The position numbers and the translations under genes were made by a program. 6,257 nucleotides of DNA from DASWFI01 sp036394315. GTDB lineage: Bacteria > Patescibacteriota > Doudnabacteria > UBA920 > O2-02-FULL-48-8. The DNA lies in contig DASWFI010000098.1 in assembly GCA_036394315.1 (NCBI GenBank), positions 1 to 6,257 on the forward strand, given 5' to 3'. Positions within the stretch are counted from its first letter, which is position 1. Each line of letters starts with the position of its first letter. The notes below the pieces were generated by a model. That model did not search any database. It had not been told where the DNA came from and saw nothing but the letters and a program-made list of their open reading frames with translations. Shown piece by piece: positions 1 through 5,658 of this stretch.

Positions 1-155
1 GACAACGCTACTAGAGCGTAGACCAATTTCACCAGCATTGCTGGCAAACCCCACATACCGATACCCCATCCAAAAAGCACTAATCCCCAATTCAGTCCAC
101 CGATAGCCAAAAGGACGAAAGTAACCATGTGTAAACCTTTATTGTGACCCATCAT
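1..155 (-). CDS. DUF378 (YuzA-like) small membrane protein, 3' end cut by window edge
   Basis: The first 51 codons are visible and the stop lies outside the window. The start at 155 is supported by an AAGGGGGTG-type Shine-Dalgarno site (164-172, minus strand) 8 bases upstream; a second ATG follows directly. After a short polar start (MMGHNKGLHM) comes a hydrophobic helix carrying IGGLNWGLV, the hallmark of DUF378, then a glycine- and tryptophan-rich turn and the start of a second hydrophobic segment (LVKLVYALVAL), as expected for this family of two-helix inner-membrane proteins of roughly 60-80 residues. Function is unknown for the family. It diverges from purN across a 156-bp gap in which I see no confident promoter. 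The family call rests on the motif only. Confidence 0.75.
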   Translation of the reverse strand, partial: MMGHNKGLHMVTFVLLAIGGLNWGLVLFGWGIGMWGLPAMLVKLVYALVAL

Positions 156-311
156 TTTTATTTCACCCCCTTTATAGAAGGTTAGTATTTGTGTATTGCT
201 ACGGTTAAAGCATACCATTTGCGAAATATTCAAGCAATTGATAAGCTGTAGTGTCTAGTTCTTGAAAACTCGGCGGAGGAAACGCAATATTTACAGCGAG
301 GAGATACGGAA

Positions 312-950
312 ATGATGAATCGCAAAGCTCGCATCGTGGTACTGATTTCAGGACGCGGATCGAACATGGTCGCAATCGCGGACAACATCGATGCGGGGCT
401 GATCCCCGACGCCGAGATCGTCCTGGTGTTGTCCAACAAAGATGACGCGCCTGGCCTACAGATCGCACGTGAGCGCGGACTGCATACTTGGTTTATTCGG
501 GCCTCGTCGTCGTTCCTCGAACGAAAATTGACGCGAGAGGAGTACGACGAACAGTTGAAAGGAGTTCTTGCCGACTATGAACCCGATCTGATTTGTTTGG
601 CGGGCTTCATGCGCATCCTCTCTCCGGGTTTTGTGCAGGAGTATCAGAATCGCATCCTCAACATTCATCCATCGCTACTGCCTGCATTCCCTGGAGAAGA
701 CGCGCACACTGACGTGCTGGCGTACGGTGCGAAGGTTTCCGGATGCACTATCCATATGGTCGACGAGCAGGTCGACCATGGCCCGATCGTGGTACAGAGA
801 ACTGTTCCTGTACACGAAAGCGACACTAAAAAAACACTCGCCGACCGAGTACTCGTAGAAGAACACATCGCCTACACCGAGGCGATCAATATGGTGCTAT
901 CCGGCAACTTTGAGGTGGTAGGCCGCCGTTTCCAACTGAAGGAGCTGTGA
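312..950 (+). CDS. purN: Phosphoribosylglycinamide formyltransferase (GAR transformylase)
   Basis: PurN transfers a formyl group from 10-formyl-tetrahydrofolate to glycinamide ribonucleotide (GAR), giving FGAR, the third step of de novo purine synthesis in the cytoplasm. The 212 residues match the usual family length. Visible motifs are the N-terminal ISGRGSN loop (12-18), AGFMRILS, the catalytic NIHPSLLPAFPG block (N117, H119) and VDHGP (D155). These three residues correspond to N106, H108 and D144 of the E. coli enzyme with a constant offset of 11. The late EH-AYTEAI segment has Thr where most homologues have Pro. The start at 312 lies 8 bases after GAGGAG (298-303); the next ATG at 315 is possible but worse spaced. 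The gene is GC-rich compared with its surroundings and is followed by purD after a single base, so the two are surely co-transcribed. Confidence 0.96.
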   Translation: MMNRKARIVVLISGRGSNMVAIADNIDAGLIPDAEIVLVLSNKDDAPGLQIARERGLHTWFIRASSSFLERKLTREEYDEQLKGVLADYEPDLICLAGFMRILSPGFVQEYQNRILNIHPSLLPAFPGEDAHTDVLAYGAKVSGCTIHMVDEQVDHGPIVVQRTVPVHESDTKKTLADRVLVEEHIAYTEAINMVLSGNFEVVGRRFQLKEL

Positions 951-951
951 C

Positions 952-2262
952 ATGAATAAAAAGAACGTGCTAGTCATCGACAGCGGCGCACGCGGCCATG
1001 TGCTGGCGGAGTTGCTGACGAGCAGTCCTAGCGTGGATCGAGTCCGGTGCTATCCGGGCAACGGCGGGACCGATCAATTCTGCGAGCCGATCAAGTCCAC
1101 GGTCAAGCTCGACAATCCACACGGCCTGCTAGACATAGCGTCGATGTTCAACATCGACCTCACCGTCGTAGGACCGGAACTGCCGGCTGTCCACGGTGTG
1201 GCCGATGCCTTCAAGGACGCGAAGAAATTGATCATTTGTCCGAACAAGACGGCCGCGCAGCTCGAAGACAGTAAGATCTACGCCAAGCTGTTCATGGTGC
1301 GTCACGGCATCCCCACCGCTGACTTCGATGTCTACTATTGCGAGGAAGACGTCTGGAGATTTGCCGTGGAGCGGAACTGGAAGTGCGTGATCAAAGCCAA
1401 CGGTCTCTGCGGTGGTAAAGGCGCCTATGTCTGCACTACCAAGGAAGAAGTCAAGGCTGTCATTGCTGAACTCTTCGGCACGAAGGTCCATGGTGCAGCT
1501 GGCGAAAAAGGTGTCGTGGAGGACTTACTCCTCGGCGTCGAAACGTCGTTCTTCATTCTTGCTGATGGCAAGACGTTCGTGGAGTGCGGCACTGCCGGCG
1601 ACCACAAGCGCGCGTTCGACCACGACCAAGGTCCTAACACAGGCGGCATGGGAGCGTTCTGGCCTTGTCCGTACACCGACGAAGCGATGCGGCAAAAGAT
1701 CCTCGGAAAAATCGTGGATCGGACCATCGCTGGCATGCTCGAAGAAGGAAGACCTTTCACGGGATTCCTCTATGTCGGCGTTATGCTGACAGCGGATGGA
1801 CCGAAGGTGCTCGAGTACAACGTGCGATTCGGCGACCCCGAAGCCCAAGTCGTGATCCCATCCATCGACACGGACAAGATCGACTCGTACGAACTGCTGA
1901 AAGCGGCCGCCACGGGAAATCTGGGCAAGATCGAAATTCCCTGGCGAGCCGGCGTTCGCGTGGGAGTCGTACTCGCCACAGGCAACTATCCTGGTAAGGA
2001 GCGTGGTGGCTTCAAAGCCAAAATCACTGGACCCATCCGAATGGGCGAAGCTCGTGAAGACGTTCTGGTCTACCATGCTGCCACAGTTGAGGAGAATGGC
2101 GAATTCTTCGCTACGCCAGGCAGGGTTCTCACCGTCTCAGCACCCGGCAGTAATTATGAAAACGCAATCGATCGCGCCTACAGAGTGGTAAATCAGATTG
2201 AGTTCGAAGGAATGCGCTGCCGCAGCGACATCGGCAAGCGCGCCATGCTGATTGCATCGTAA
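952..2262 (+). CDS. purD: Phosphoribosylamine-glycine ligase (GAR synthetase)
   Basis: PurD is an ATP-grasp ligase that joins glycine to phosphoribosylamine, making GAR, the substrate of the adjacent purN product. The 436 residues are close to family length. Visible landmarks in order are the N-terminal loop IDSGARGHVL (9-18), VVGPELP (G74-P78), AAQLEDSK and RHGIPTADF, the ATP-grasp lysine segment VIKANGLCGGKG (K148), DHKRAFDHDQGPNTGGMGA (GPNTGG at 227-232), the metal-binding LEYNVRFGDPE block (E288, N290), and the C-terminal GRVLTVSAPG and RSDIGKRAM. Several usually fixed positions differ: GGREHA in the first loop reads GARGHV, IKADGLAAGKG reads IKANGLCGGKG, and GGRVL reads PGRVL. The protein looks intact and active but divergent. 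Its AAGGAG site (939-944) lies inside the end of purN, 7 bases before the ATG. Confidence 0.95.
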   Translation: MNKKNVLVIDSGARGHVLAELLTSSPSVDRVRCYPGNGGTDQFCEPIKSTVKLDNPHGLLDIASMFNIDLTVVGPELPAVHGVADAFKDAKKLIICPNKTAAQLEDSKIYAKLFMVRHGIPTADFDVYYCEEDVWRFAVERNWKCVIKANGLCGGKGAYVCTTKEEVKAVIAELFGTKVHGAAGEKGVVEDLLLGVETSFFILADGKTFVECGTAGDHKRAFDHDQGPNTGGMGAFWPCPYTDEAMRQKILGKIVDRTIAGMLEEGRPFTGFLYVGVMLTADGPKVLEYNVRFGDPEAQVVIPSIDTDKIDSYELLKAAATGNLGKIEIPWRAGVRVGVVLATGNYPGKERGGFKAKITGPIRMGEAREDVLVYHAATVEENGEFFATPGRVLTVSAPGSNYENAIDRAYRVVNQIEFEGMRCRSDIGKRAMLIAS

Positions 2263-2298
2263 AAGACACCAAGCCTATCCTGGTGTCTTCTTTTTTTT
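2263..2298 (+). terminator. Rho-independent terminator after purD, probably bidirectional
   Basis: A 9-bp stem (AAGACACCA at 2263-2271 paired with TGGTGTCTT at 2281-2289) encloses a 9-base loop and is followed by eight T residues after a single C (2291-2298). It begins directly after the purD stop. On the minus strand the same stem is followed by TTTT, so it can also stop transcription arriving from the convergent operon, more weakly. Confidence 0.93.
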
Positions 2299-2308
2299 CT
2301 TATAATTC

Positions 2309-2452
2309 TTATTTTTCTCTCGATGTCCGTCGGTAGGGCAGCATCATTTTACTGCAATTACAATTCGCGCGATGGCTGACGCGCCACTTTTCTTTTTCTT
2401 CCTCATTCCCCGTTTCTGGAAATGGATTTCCATCATGCCACTGTTGATTCAT
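2309..2452 (-). CDS. Possible small 47-residue protein, unrecognised
   Basis: An uninterrupted ATG-to-TAA frame follows the SurA_N gene on the same strand after a 25-base gap and ends just before the shared terminator, so it fits as the last gene of that operon. The predicted peptide is hydrophilic and charged, with NEEEKEKWR in the middle, a paired-cysteine NCNCSK motif and a basic tail (RRTSREK). It has no signal peptide or membrane segment. There is no Shine-Dalgarno site, but the other genes of this operon lack one too. I recognise no family. The ORF fills nearly all of the intergenic space, which favours a real gene; its short length and lack of a recognised homologue count against it. 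Confidence 0.38.
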   Translation of the reverse strand: MNQQWHDGNPFPETGNEEEKEKWRVSHRANCNCSKMMLPYRRTSREK

Positions 2453-2477
2453 TTGATTTCTACTTATTGAAAATAGC

Positions 2478-3134
2478 TTAGTAGCTAACGTAGGTATTGA
2501 TTTTGGCTGCCCCGCGCAGACCGACTAAATATTTGCTGGCCTCCGTGTTAAATTTCTGAGATTTCAATTGATTCCGGATTTTATCTTTCGTCTCTGCTTC
2601 TTTGCCTGTAGGTAGAGTGACCTTGCTATCCGTAATATATTTATTCAATTCCTCCTCAGTAACATTCAGCTTGTCTCCCAAAAGTTTTTCTAACTTCAAT
2701 TGCAGCATGATTTGTTTTTTCAGGTCATCCAAAGTCATGCCAGCAGTGGTCAAAGCCGCTTCCAAGGTCCCGCCGGAAGCCGCAACTTGGGATTTTATCG
2801 TATCCAATTTCTTGCTGACATCATCATTACTGATGGTTATCTTTTTTTTACGGGCTTCATTACTGATCAGCTGATCGTCTATAAGAGCATCAAGTGCACT
2901 TTTGCCGCTCTGTTTTTCGAGTTTCTTAATCACAGCCAGCCGATTGATGATATGACCATCCACAGTGGCGGCGATCCATAAATTTTTGAAATAATAAGCC
3001 AATGCTCCTAAGAGCACGACCACTACTATAATCCCCAGCAATTTAGGATTGAGTTTTTTTAAGGGATTAATATTGGTTTTAGGTGTTTCTAAATCGTTGA
3101 TTGGGGCAGGATCTCCTGCAATATGTGTTTCCAT
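2478..3134 (-). CDS. Membrane-anchored SurA_N-type chaperone without a PPIase domain
   Basis: The 218 residues begin with a polar cytoplasmic tail (1-31), then one transmembrane helix (about 32-49) that would anchor the rest outside the cell membrane. From residue 58, VDGHIINRLAV starts a SurA/PrsA-like N-terminal chaperone domain: EKQSGKSALDALIDDQLI, then helices separated by SNDDVSKKLD, GMTLDDLKKQI and LNVTEEELNKYI. The C-terminal strand AAKINTYVSY closes the fold. SurA and PrsA proteins usually carry a parvulin isomerase domain between these parts, but here only a short TGKEAETKD linker is present, so this is probably a holdase that binds unfolded exported proteins without isomerase activity. 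It lies 19 bases after the YibE/F gene and has no clear ribosome binding site, so it is likely translated from that operon's mRNA. Domain assignment is by motif pattern. Confidence 0.85.
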   Translation of the reverse strand: METHIAGDPAPINDLETPKTNINPLKKLNPKLLGIIVVVVLLGALAYYFKNLWIAATVDGHIINRLAVIKKLEKQSGKSALDALIDDQLISNEARKKKITISNDDVSKKLDTIKSQVAASGGTLEAALTTAGMTLDDLKKQIMLQLKLEKLLGDKLNVTEEELNKYITDSKVTLPTGKEAETKDKIRNQLKSQKFNTEASKYLVGLRGAAKINTYVSY

Positions 3135-3153
3135 GATTCTACTTTAGCAATTT

Positions 3154-4332
3154 TTAGTGAAAATGTCCATCCTGAACATTTGAAGAGCCTGTTTTGCTCC
3201 GACGCTCAGGGCCAGAGCTGAAAAAATATGCAGCCAGGATAGTGGTAATGGGTACTGCCAGAATTAGCGTAATACTGCCCACCAAAGTCCGGACAATTTC
3301 TTCGGAGATCAATTCGGAATTAAGTGTGACCCAAACCGGCGCATTACCACTGGATGTGAACAACAAAAACAAAGGTAGTGAAACTCCGGCATATGCTAAG
3401 AATAATGTATTGATCAGCGAAGAAATATGCTCCTGTCCCACCGAGGCTGCTCTGGCATACAATTGACCGAAGTTTAGAGAAGGATTGGCTTTTTTTAATT
3501 CATCCACAGTTGCGGATTGGGCTGTGGTGATGTCATCCAAGACACCCAAGGCACCCAAAATAATCGCGCCCAACAATAATCCCTGCAGATTTATATGCTG
3601 CGTGGGTCCGATCAGCAAATAAACCGATTCCTCGCTGCCATTACCGAAAAGCTTGGTGACATGGACAAAGATGTATGCCAGTGCCAAAGACAATCCAAGC
3701 GTGATCAGAGTACTAAGCAAAGCGATGGAAGTCCGCTTGTTAAAGCCGTGAGCTAGATATAAAGACGTCAGAGCGATGGCTATTGCCGCGGCCAAAGAAA
3801 TGAGTAGCGGGTTGTGGCCGGCAATAATTTGCGGTATTACAAATTTTACGATTATCGCAATCGTAATAATCAAACCCAAGATCGAACTAAGTCCCCGCCA
3901 GCGGCTAAAAATAATAACGACCAGCAAAAATATACCGACAATAATATACAGACTGGGGATGCGATAAATATCTACAACATAATATACCGGCTGATTATTT
4001 ACAGTCGTTTTGTTGACCACAATCTTATCGCCCTCTTTAAAACCCTTGCCGCCGTTGATCGTAGCTCCTCCCACGCGATCGATAGTTTTTTCCTGCCCTG
4101 TTTCATCGCCAGACAAAATTTTTATTTTGAGAGTTTGGAATGATTGCTTATCCGCGCCGGTGCCTAAATATTCGGAATTCACAATTTGCAAAACCTGAGC
4201 TCTATAATACGCTTCCGCCGGAATATTTAGCGCTCCATTTATAGGTTCAGTACTTGCACCCTGCGCTAAACACAATCCGGGCAATACCAAAACTGCCAAA
4301 CCAAAGATAAGAAATAATTTTTTATAAATCAT
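3154..4332 (-). CDS. YibE/F family multi-pass membrane protein
   Basis: The 392 residues start with a signal peptide (about 1-23, cleavage after CLA). An exported beta-rich domain follows (about 25-124, including GATINGGKGFKEGDKIVV), then roughly seven transmembrane segments near 127-142, 148-169, 174-193, 201-227, 249-265, 303-326 and 342-371. The diagnostic YibE/F blocks are present: LGALGVLDDITTAQSATV (259-276) and ARAASVGQEHISSLINTLF (293-311), followed by AYAGVSLPL. The exact role of this family is unknown, though transport has been proposed. The C-terminus is a short polar tail ending GHFH. The start at 332 codons before the first core motif is less relevant than the promoter: the ATG has no Shine-Dalgarno site and lies 6 bases after an extended -10, implying a leaderless mRNA. 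It heads the operon with the SurA_N gene. Confidence 0.93.
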   Translation of the reverse strand: MIYKKLFLIFGLAVLVLPGLCLAQGASTEPINGALNIPAEAYYRAQVLQIVNSEYLGTGADKQSFQTLKIKILSGDETGQEKTIDRVGGATINGGKGFKEGDKIVVNKTTVNNQPVYYVVDIYRIPSLYIIVGIFLLVVIIFSRWRGLSSILGLIITIAIIVKFVIPQIIAGHNPLLISLAAAIAIALTSLYLAHGFNKRTSIALLSTLITLGLSLALAYIFVHVTKLFGNGSEESVYLLIGPTQHINLQGLLLGAIILGALGVLDDITTAQSATVDELKKANPSLNFGQLYARAASVGQEHISSLINTLFLAYAGVSLPLFLLFTSSGNAPVWVTLNSELISEEIVRTLVGSITLILAVPITTILAAYFFSSGPERRSKTGSSNVQDGHFH

Positions 4333-4338
4333 AGTAGC

Positions 4339-4368
4339 ACTATACCAAGCGCAAAATTTCTTTGCCAG
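4339..4368 (-). promoter_or_regulatory. Extended -10 promoter for the YibE/F operon
   Basis: In the 44-base gap after the ZIP gene, the minus strand reads TGGTATAGT (TATAGT at 4344-4339), an extended -10 with a TG one base before it. A weak -35, CTGGCA (4368-4363, four of six consensus matches), lies 18 bases upstream. The expected start site falls at or very near the A of the yibE/F ATG at 4332, so the mRNA would have essentially no leader. Confidence 0.55.
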
Positions 4369-4376
4369 TGTATTTC

Positions 4377-5102
4377 TTACAGAAAACGGGTAATCAAGAA
4401 AATAAACCCTACTCCCAAAACAGTAAGACCAATCAAAGTCGCTGAACTGTTTTTACTATGTGCTTCCGGTAATATGTCTGAAGCGCCGATGTACAAAAGA
4501 AATCCGGCAAAAAACCCTAAATATAACACGAGAAATTGCGGAGAAACTACAAACAACAAAGTCGACAGTGCTCCCAAGACCGGCGCTAAGGCATCCAAAA
4601 ACAGAAAAACTTTAGATTTGCCAGTGGTATTGTTGTTATTTAACATCAAAGTTATCGTGTTCATGCCGTCTGTAAAATCATGTGCAATCACGGCAATAGC
4701 AACTAGCAAACCTACTGATGTATTGATCTTAAACCCCAAACCGATTCCCACGCCGTCCATAAAACTATGACCAATTAAGGCTAGTGCCGAAAGCACTCCG
4801 ACATGCGGATGCTTGTGATCCGCATAATCATTTTCGTGCGAGTGATGGATAATCAAAAACTTTTCCAGGATATGAAACACGAGGAAACCCAAGACCAAAG
4901 CTATCATGGTATTGGTTGATTTAAAATTGTTTTCGTTGACCAATCTAATAATCTCGGGAAAAATATCAAATGCGACTACACCCAGCAGGACGCCCGCTGT
5001 AAATCCCATGATCAAATGCAGTTTGTGCCGAAACCTGACAGCGAACAAGCCGCCGAAAAAAGTGGAAAAAAATGTTGTCGCTGACAATAAAATTGCTTCC
5101 AT
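4377..5102 (-). CDS. ZIP family metal transporter (probable zinc or divalent metal uptake)
   Basis: The 241 residues form about eight transmembrane helices, as in ZIP (SLC39-like) permeases that import Zn2+ or related divalent cations. FDIFPE (45-50) ends an early helix. A histidine-rich cytoplasmic loop follows (H86, H87, H89, H96, H98, H100), typical of ZIP metal-sensing or metal-relay loops. The two core helices carry HSFMDG (112-117) and HDFTDG (141-146), and a third motif, GASDILPEAH, lies at 206-215. In classical ZIPs the two core motifs read HNxPEG and HExPEG; here the Pro-Glu pairs are replaced by Met-Asp and Thr-Asp. The gene starts 10 bases after the stop of the Fur-family gene with only A/T upstream, so it depends on the regulator's promoter. 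This pairing favours zinc, but specificity cannot be read from sequence. Confidence 0.92.
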   Translation of the reverse strand: MEAILLSATTFFSTFFGGLFAVRFRHKLHLIMGFTAGVLLGVVAFDIFPEIIRLVNENNFKSTNTMIALVLGFLVFHILEKFLIIHHSHENDYADHKHPHVGVLSALALIGHSFMDGVGIGLGFKINTSVGLLVAIAVIAHDFTDGMNTITLMLNNNNTTGKSKVFLFLDALAPVLGALSTLLFVVSPQFLVLYLGFFAGFLLYIGASDILPEAHSKNSSATLIGLTVLGVGFIFLITRFL

Positions 5103-5112
5103 ATATTTATTA

Positions 5113-5526
5113 TTAATTATTACAAACCTTGCAAAGACCGAATAATTCCAAGGAGTGTTCCTTCACTGATGAAAAATGCTTGCTTTGTTTGAGTGCGTGT
5201 TTAATCAAACTTTCAGAGTTGCAACCATGGAAATCTTCCACTCGGCCGCAGTTTTTACAAACTAAATGATGATGATCTGAATCACTCATCTCATAATAAG
5301 CGTGATCTTTTTGAAAATCCACTTGCTTGACCAAACCCAGCGCTTTGAAACTTTCCAATGTCCGATATACCGTGGCTTGATCCAAAGTTTTAGACCCCAC
5401 AGCTTTGCTGATTTCTTTTATGGACATGGGTTTTTTGGCATTGCTTAGAAAAGCTAAAAGTCGGACCCGACCCGGAGTGGCCTTTAGTTTGTAGCCTCTT
5501 AAAAGCTGTTTGAAGTCAGTCGACAT
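5113..5526 (-). CDS. Fur-family metal-dependent repressor, probably Zur-like
   Basis: The 137 residues match the length of Fur, Zur and PerR proteins. The N-terminal winged helix runs from KATPGRVRLLAFL (15-27) through SIKEISKAV to the recognition helix DQATVYRTLESFKALGLV (49-66). The dimerisation half contains YYEMSDSDHHHLVCKNCG with H85-H87, then C90 and C93, and near the end H124 and C132-x-x-C135. The two CxxC pairs form the structural zinc site and E79, H85-H87 and H124 are candidate sensor ligands. The ZIP gene directly downstream suggests zinc sensing, but iron or manganese is possible. I place the start at 5526, where homology begins; the open frame extends further upstream but would run through the promoter and operators. 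There is no Shine-Dalgarno site; a TATAAT ends 9 bases before the ATG. Confidence 0.94.
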   Translation of the reverse strand: MSTDFKQLLRGYKLKATPGRVRLLAFLSNAKKPMSIKEISKAVGSKTLDQATVYRTLESFKALGLVKQVDFQKDHAYYEMSDSDHHHLVCKNCGRVEDFHGCNSESLIKHALKQSKHFSSVKEHSLELFGLCKVCNN

Positions 5527-5535
5527 ATCTAATGA

Positions 5536-5564
5536 ATTATAAACTAAATGCAAATAATATACAA
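5536..5564 (-). promoter_or_regulatory. Promoter of the Fur-family/ZIP operon
   Basis: The minus strand has a perfect TATAAT (5541-5536) preceded at 17 bases by TTGTAT (5564-5559), three of six matches to the -35 consensus. The predicted start site lies about 2-4 bases before the ATG at 5526, giving a near-leaderless mRNA. The spacer and -35 overlap the half-site at 5546-5558 and touch the palindrome starting at 5563, so a bound repressor would block this promoter (autoregulation). Confidence 0.6.
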
Positions 5565-5575
5565 ATGCAAATAAT
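5546..5575. repeat. Tandem direct repeat of an operator half-site
   Basis: The 13-base sequence AAATGCAAATAAT occurs at 5546-5558 and again at 5563-5575, a period of 17 bases. The second copy is the left part of the palindromic operator. The first copy is followed by a poorly matching right half (ATATACAAAT), so it is probably an accessory half-site placing a second repressor dimer over the -35 of the regulator's own promoter. Confidence 0.7.
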
Positions 5576-5583
5576 TTGCATTT
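5563..5583. promoter_or_regulatory. Perfect 10-1-10 palindrome, predicted Fur/Zur operator 1
   Basis: AAATGCAAAT (5563-5572) and its exact inverse ATTTGCATTT (5574-5583) flank a single A. The symmetry and 21-bp size match Fur, Zur and PerR boxes. It lies just upstream of the TTGACA element of the promoter facing right and against the -35 of the promoter facing left, so one site can serve both directions. Confidence 0.82.
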
Positions 5584-5585
5584 AC

Positions 5586-5615
5586 TTGACAGCATATTAA
5601 TGCTTATAATATACT
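5586..5615 (+). promoter_or_regulatory. Promoter for the 131-residue unknown gene
   Basis: A perfect -35 TTGACA (5586-5591) is followed after 18 bases by TATACT (5610-5615, five of six matches). An overlapping TATAAT at 5605-5610 is only 13 bases from the -35 and so is a less likely -10. The predicted start near 5622 coincides with the left edge of operator 2, giving a leader of about 36 bases. Confidence 0.72.
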
Positions 5616-5620
5616 CCAAA

Positions 5621-5643
5621 CAAATGCGAATTGGTCGCATTTG
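5621..5643. promoter_or_regulatory. 9-5-9 inverted repeat, predicted Fur/Zur operator 2
   Basis: CAAATGCGA (5621-5629) and its inverse TCGCATTTG (5635-5643) flank five bases. Aligned with operator 1, the half-sites share AAATGC(A/G)A with the same 5-base core spacing, so both look like sites for one protein. It covers the predicted transcription start of the gene at 5659 and ends 5 bases before its Shine-Dalgarno site, a classic repression position. Confidence 0.78.
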
Positions 5644-5648
5644 GAAAT

Positions 5649-5654
5649 AGGAGG
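5649..5654 (+). promoter_or_regulatory. Shine-Dalgarno site that fixes the start at 5659
   Basis: AGGAGG ends 4 bases before the ATG at 5659. The frame is open back to a TTG at 5641, but starting there would translate the Shine-Dalgarno site itself (as IGG), so 5659 is the real start. Confidence 0.88.
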
Positions 5655-5658
5655 ACTC

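Noticed and set aside
262..291. TTGAAA and AATATT as a purN promoter
   Set aside because: The predicted start site (near 298) would fall on the purN Shine-Dalgarno site, leaving no usable leader. No better promoter was found in 156-311.
1525..2076. Long antisense open frame (183 codons) inside purD
   Set aside because: GC-rich coding sequence produces long shadow frames. It shows no family motif or ribosome binding site, and purD is unambiguous on the other strand.
4351..4365. Inverted repeat GCAAA-N5-TTTGC in the yibE/F promoter as a third Fur box
   Set aside because: It resembles the operator core, but there the same half-sites are 3 bases apart, not 5, and the outer AAAT/ATTT bases are missing. 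It is only 5 bp per arm and could be chance.
5641..5658. TTG start adding MEIGGL to the unknown protein
   Set aside because: These codons are the Shine-Dalgarno site itself, and ATG 5659 is well placed behind it.
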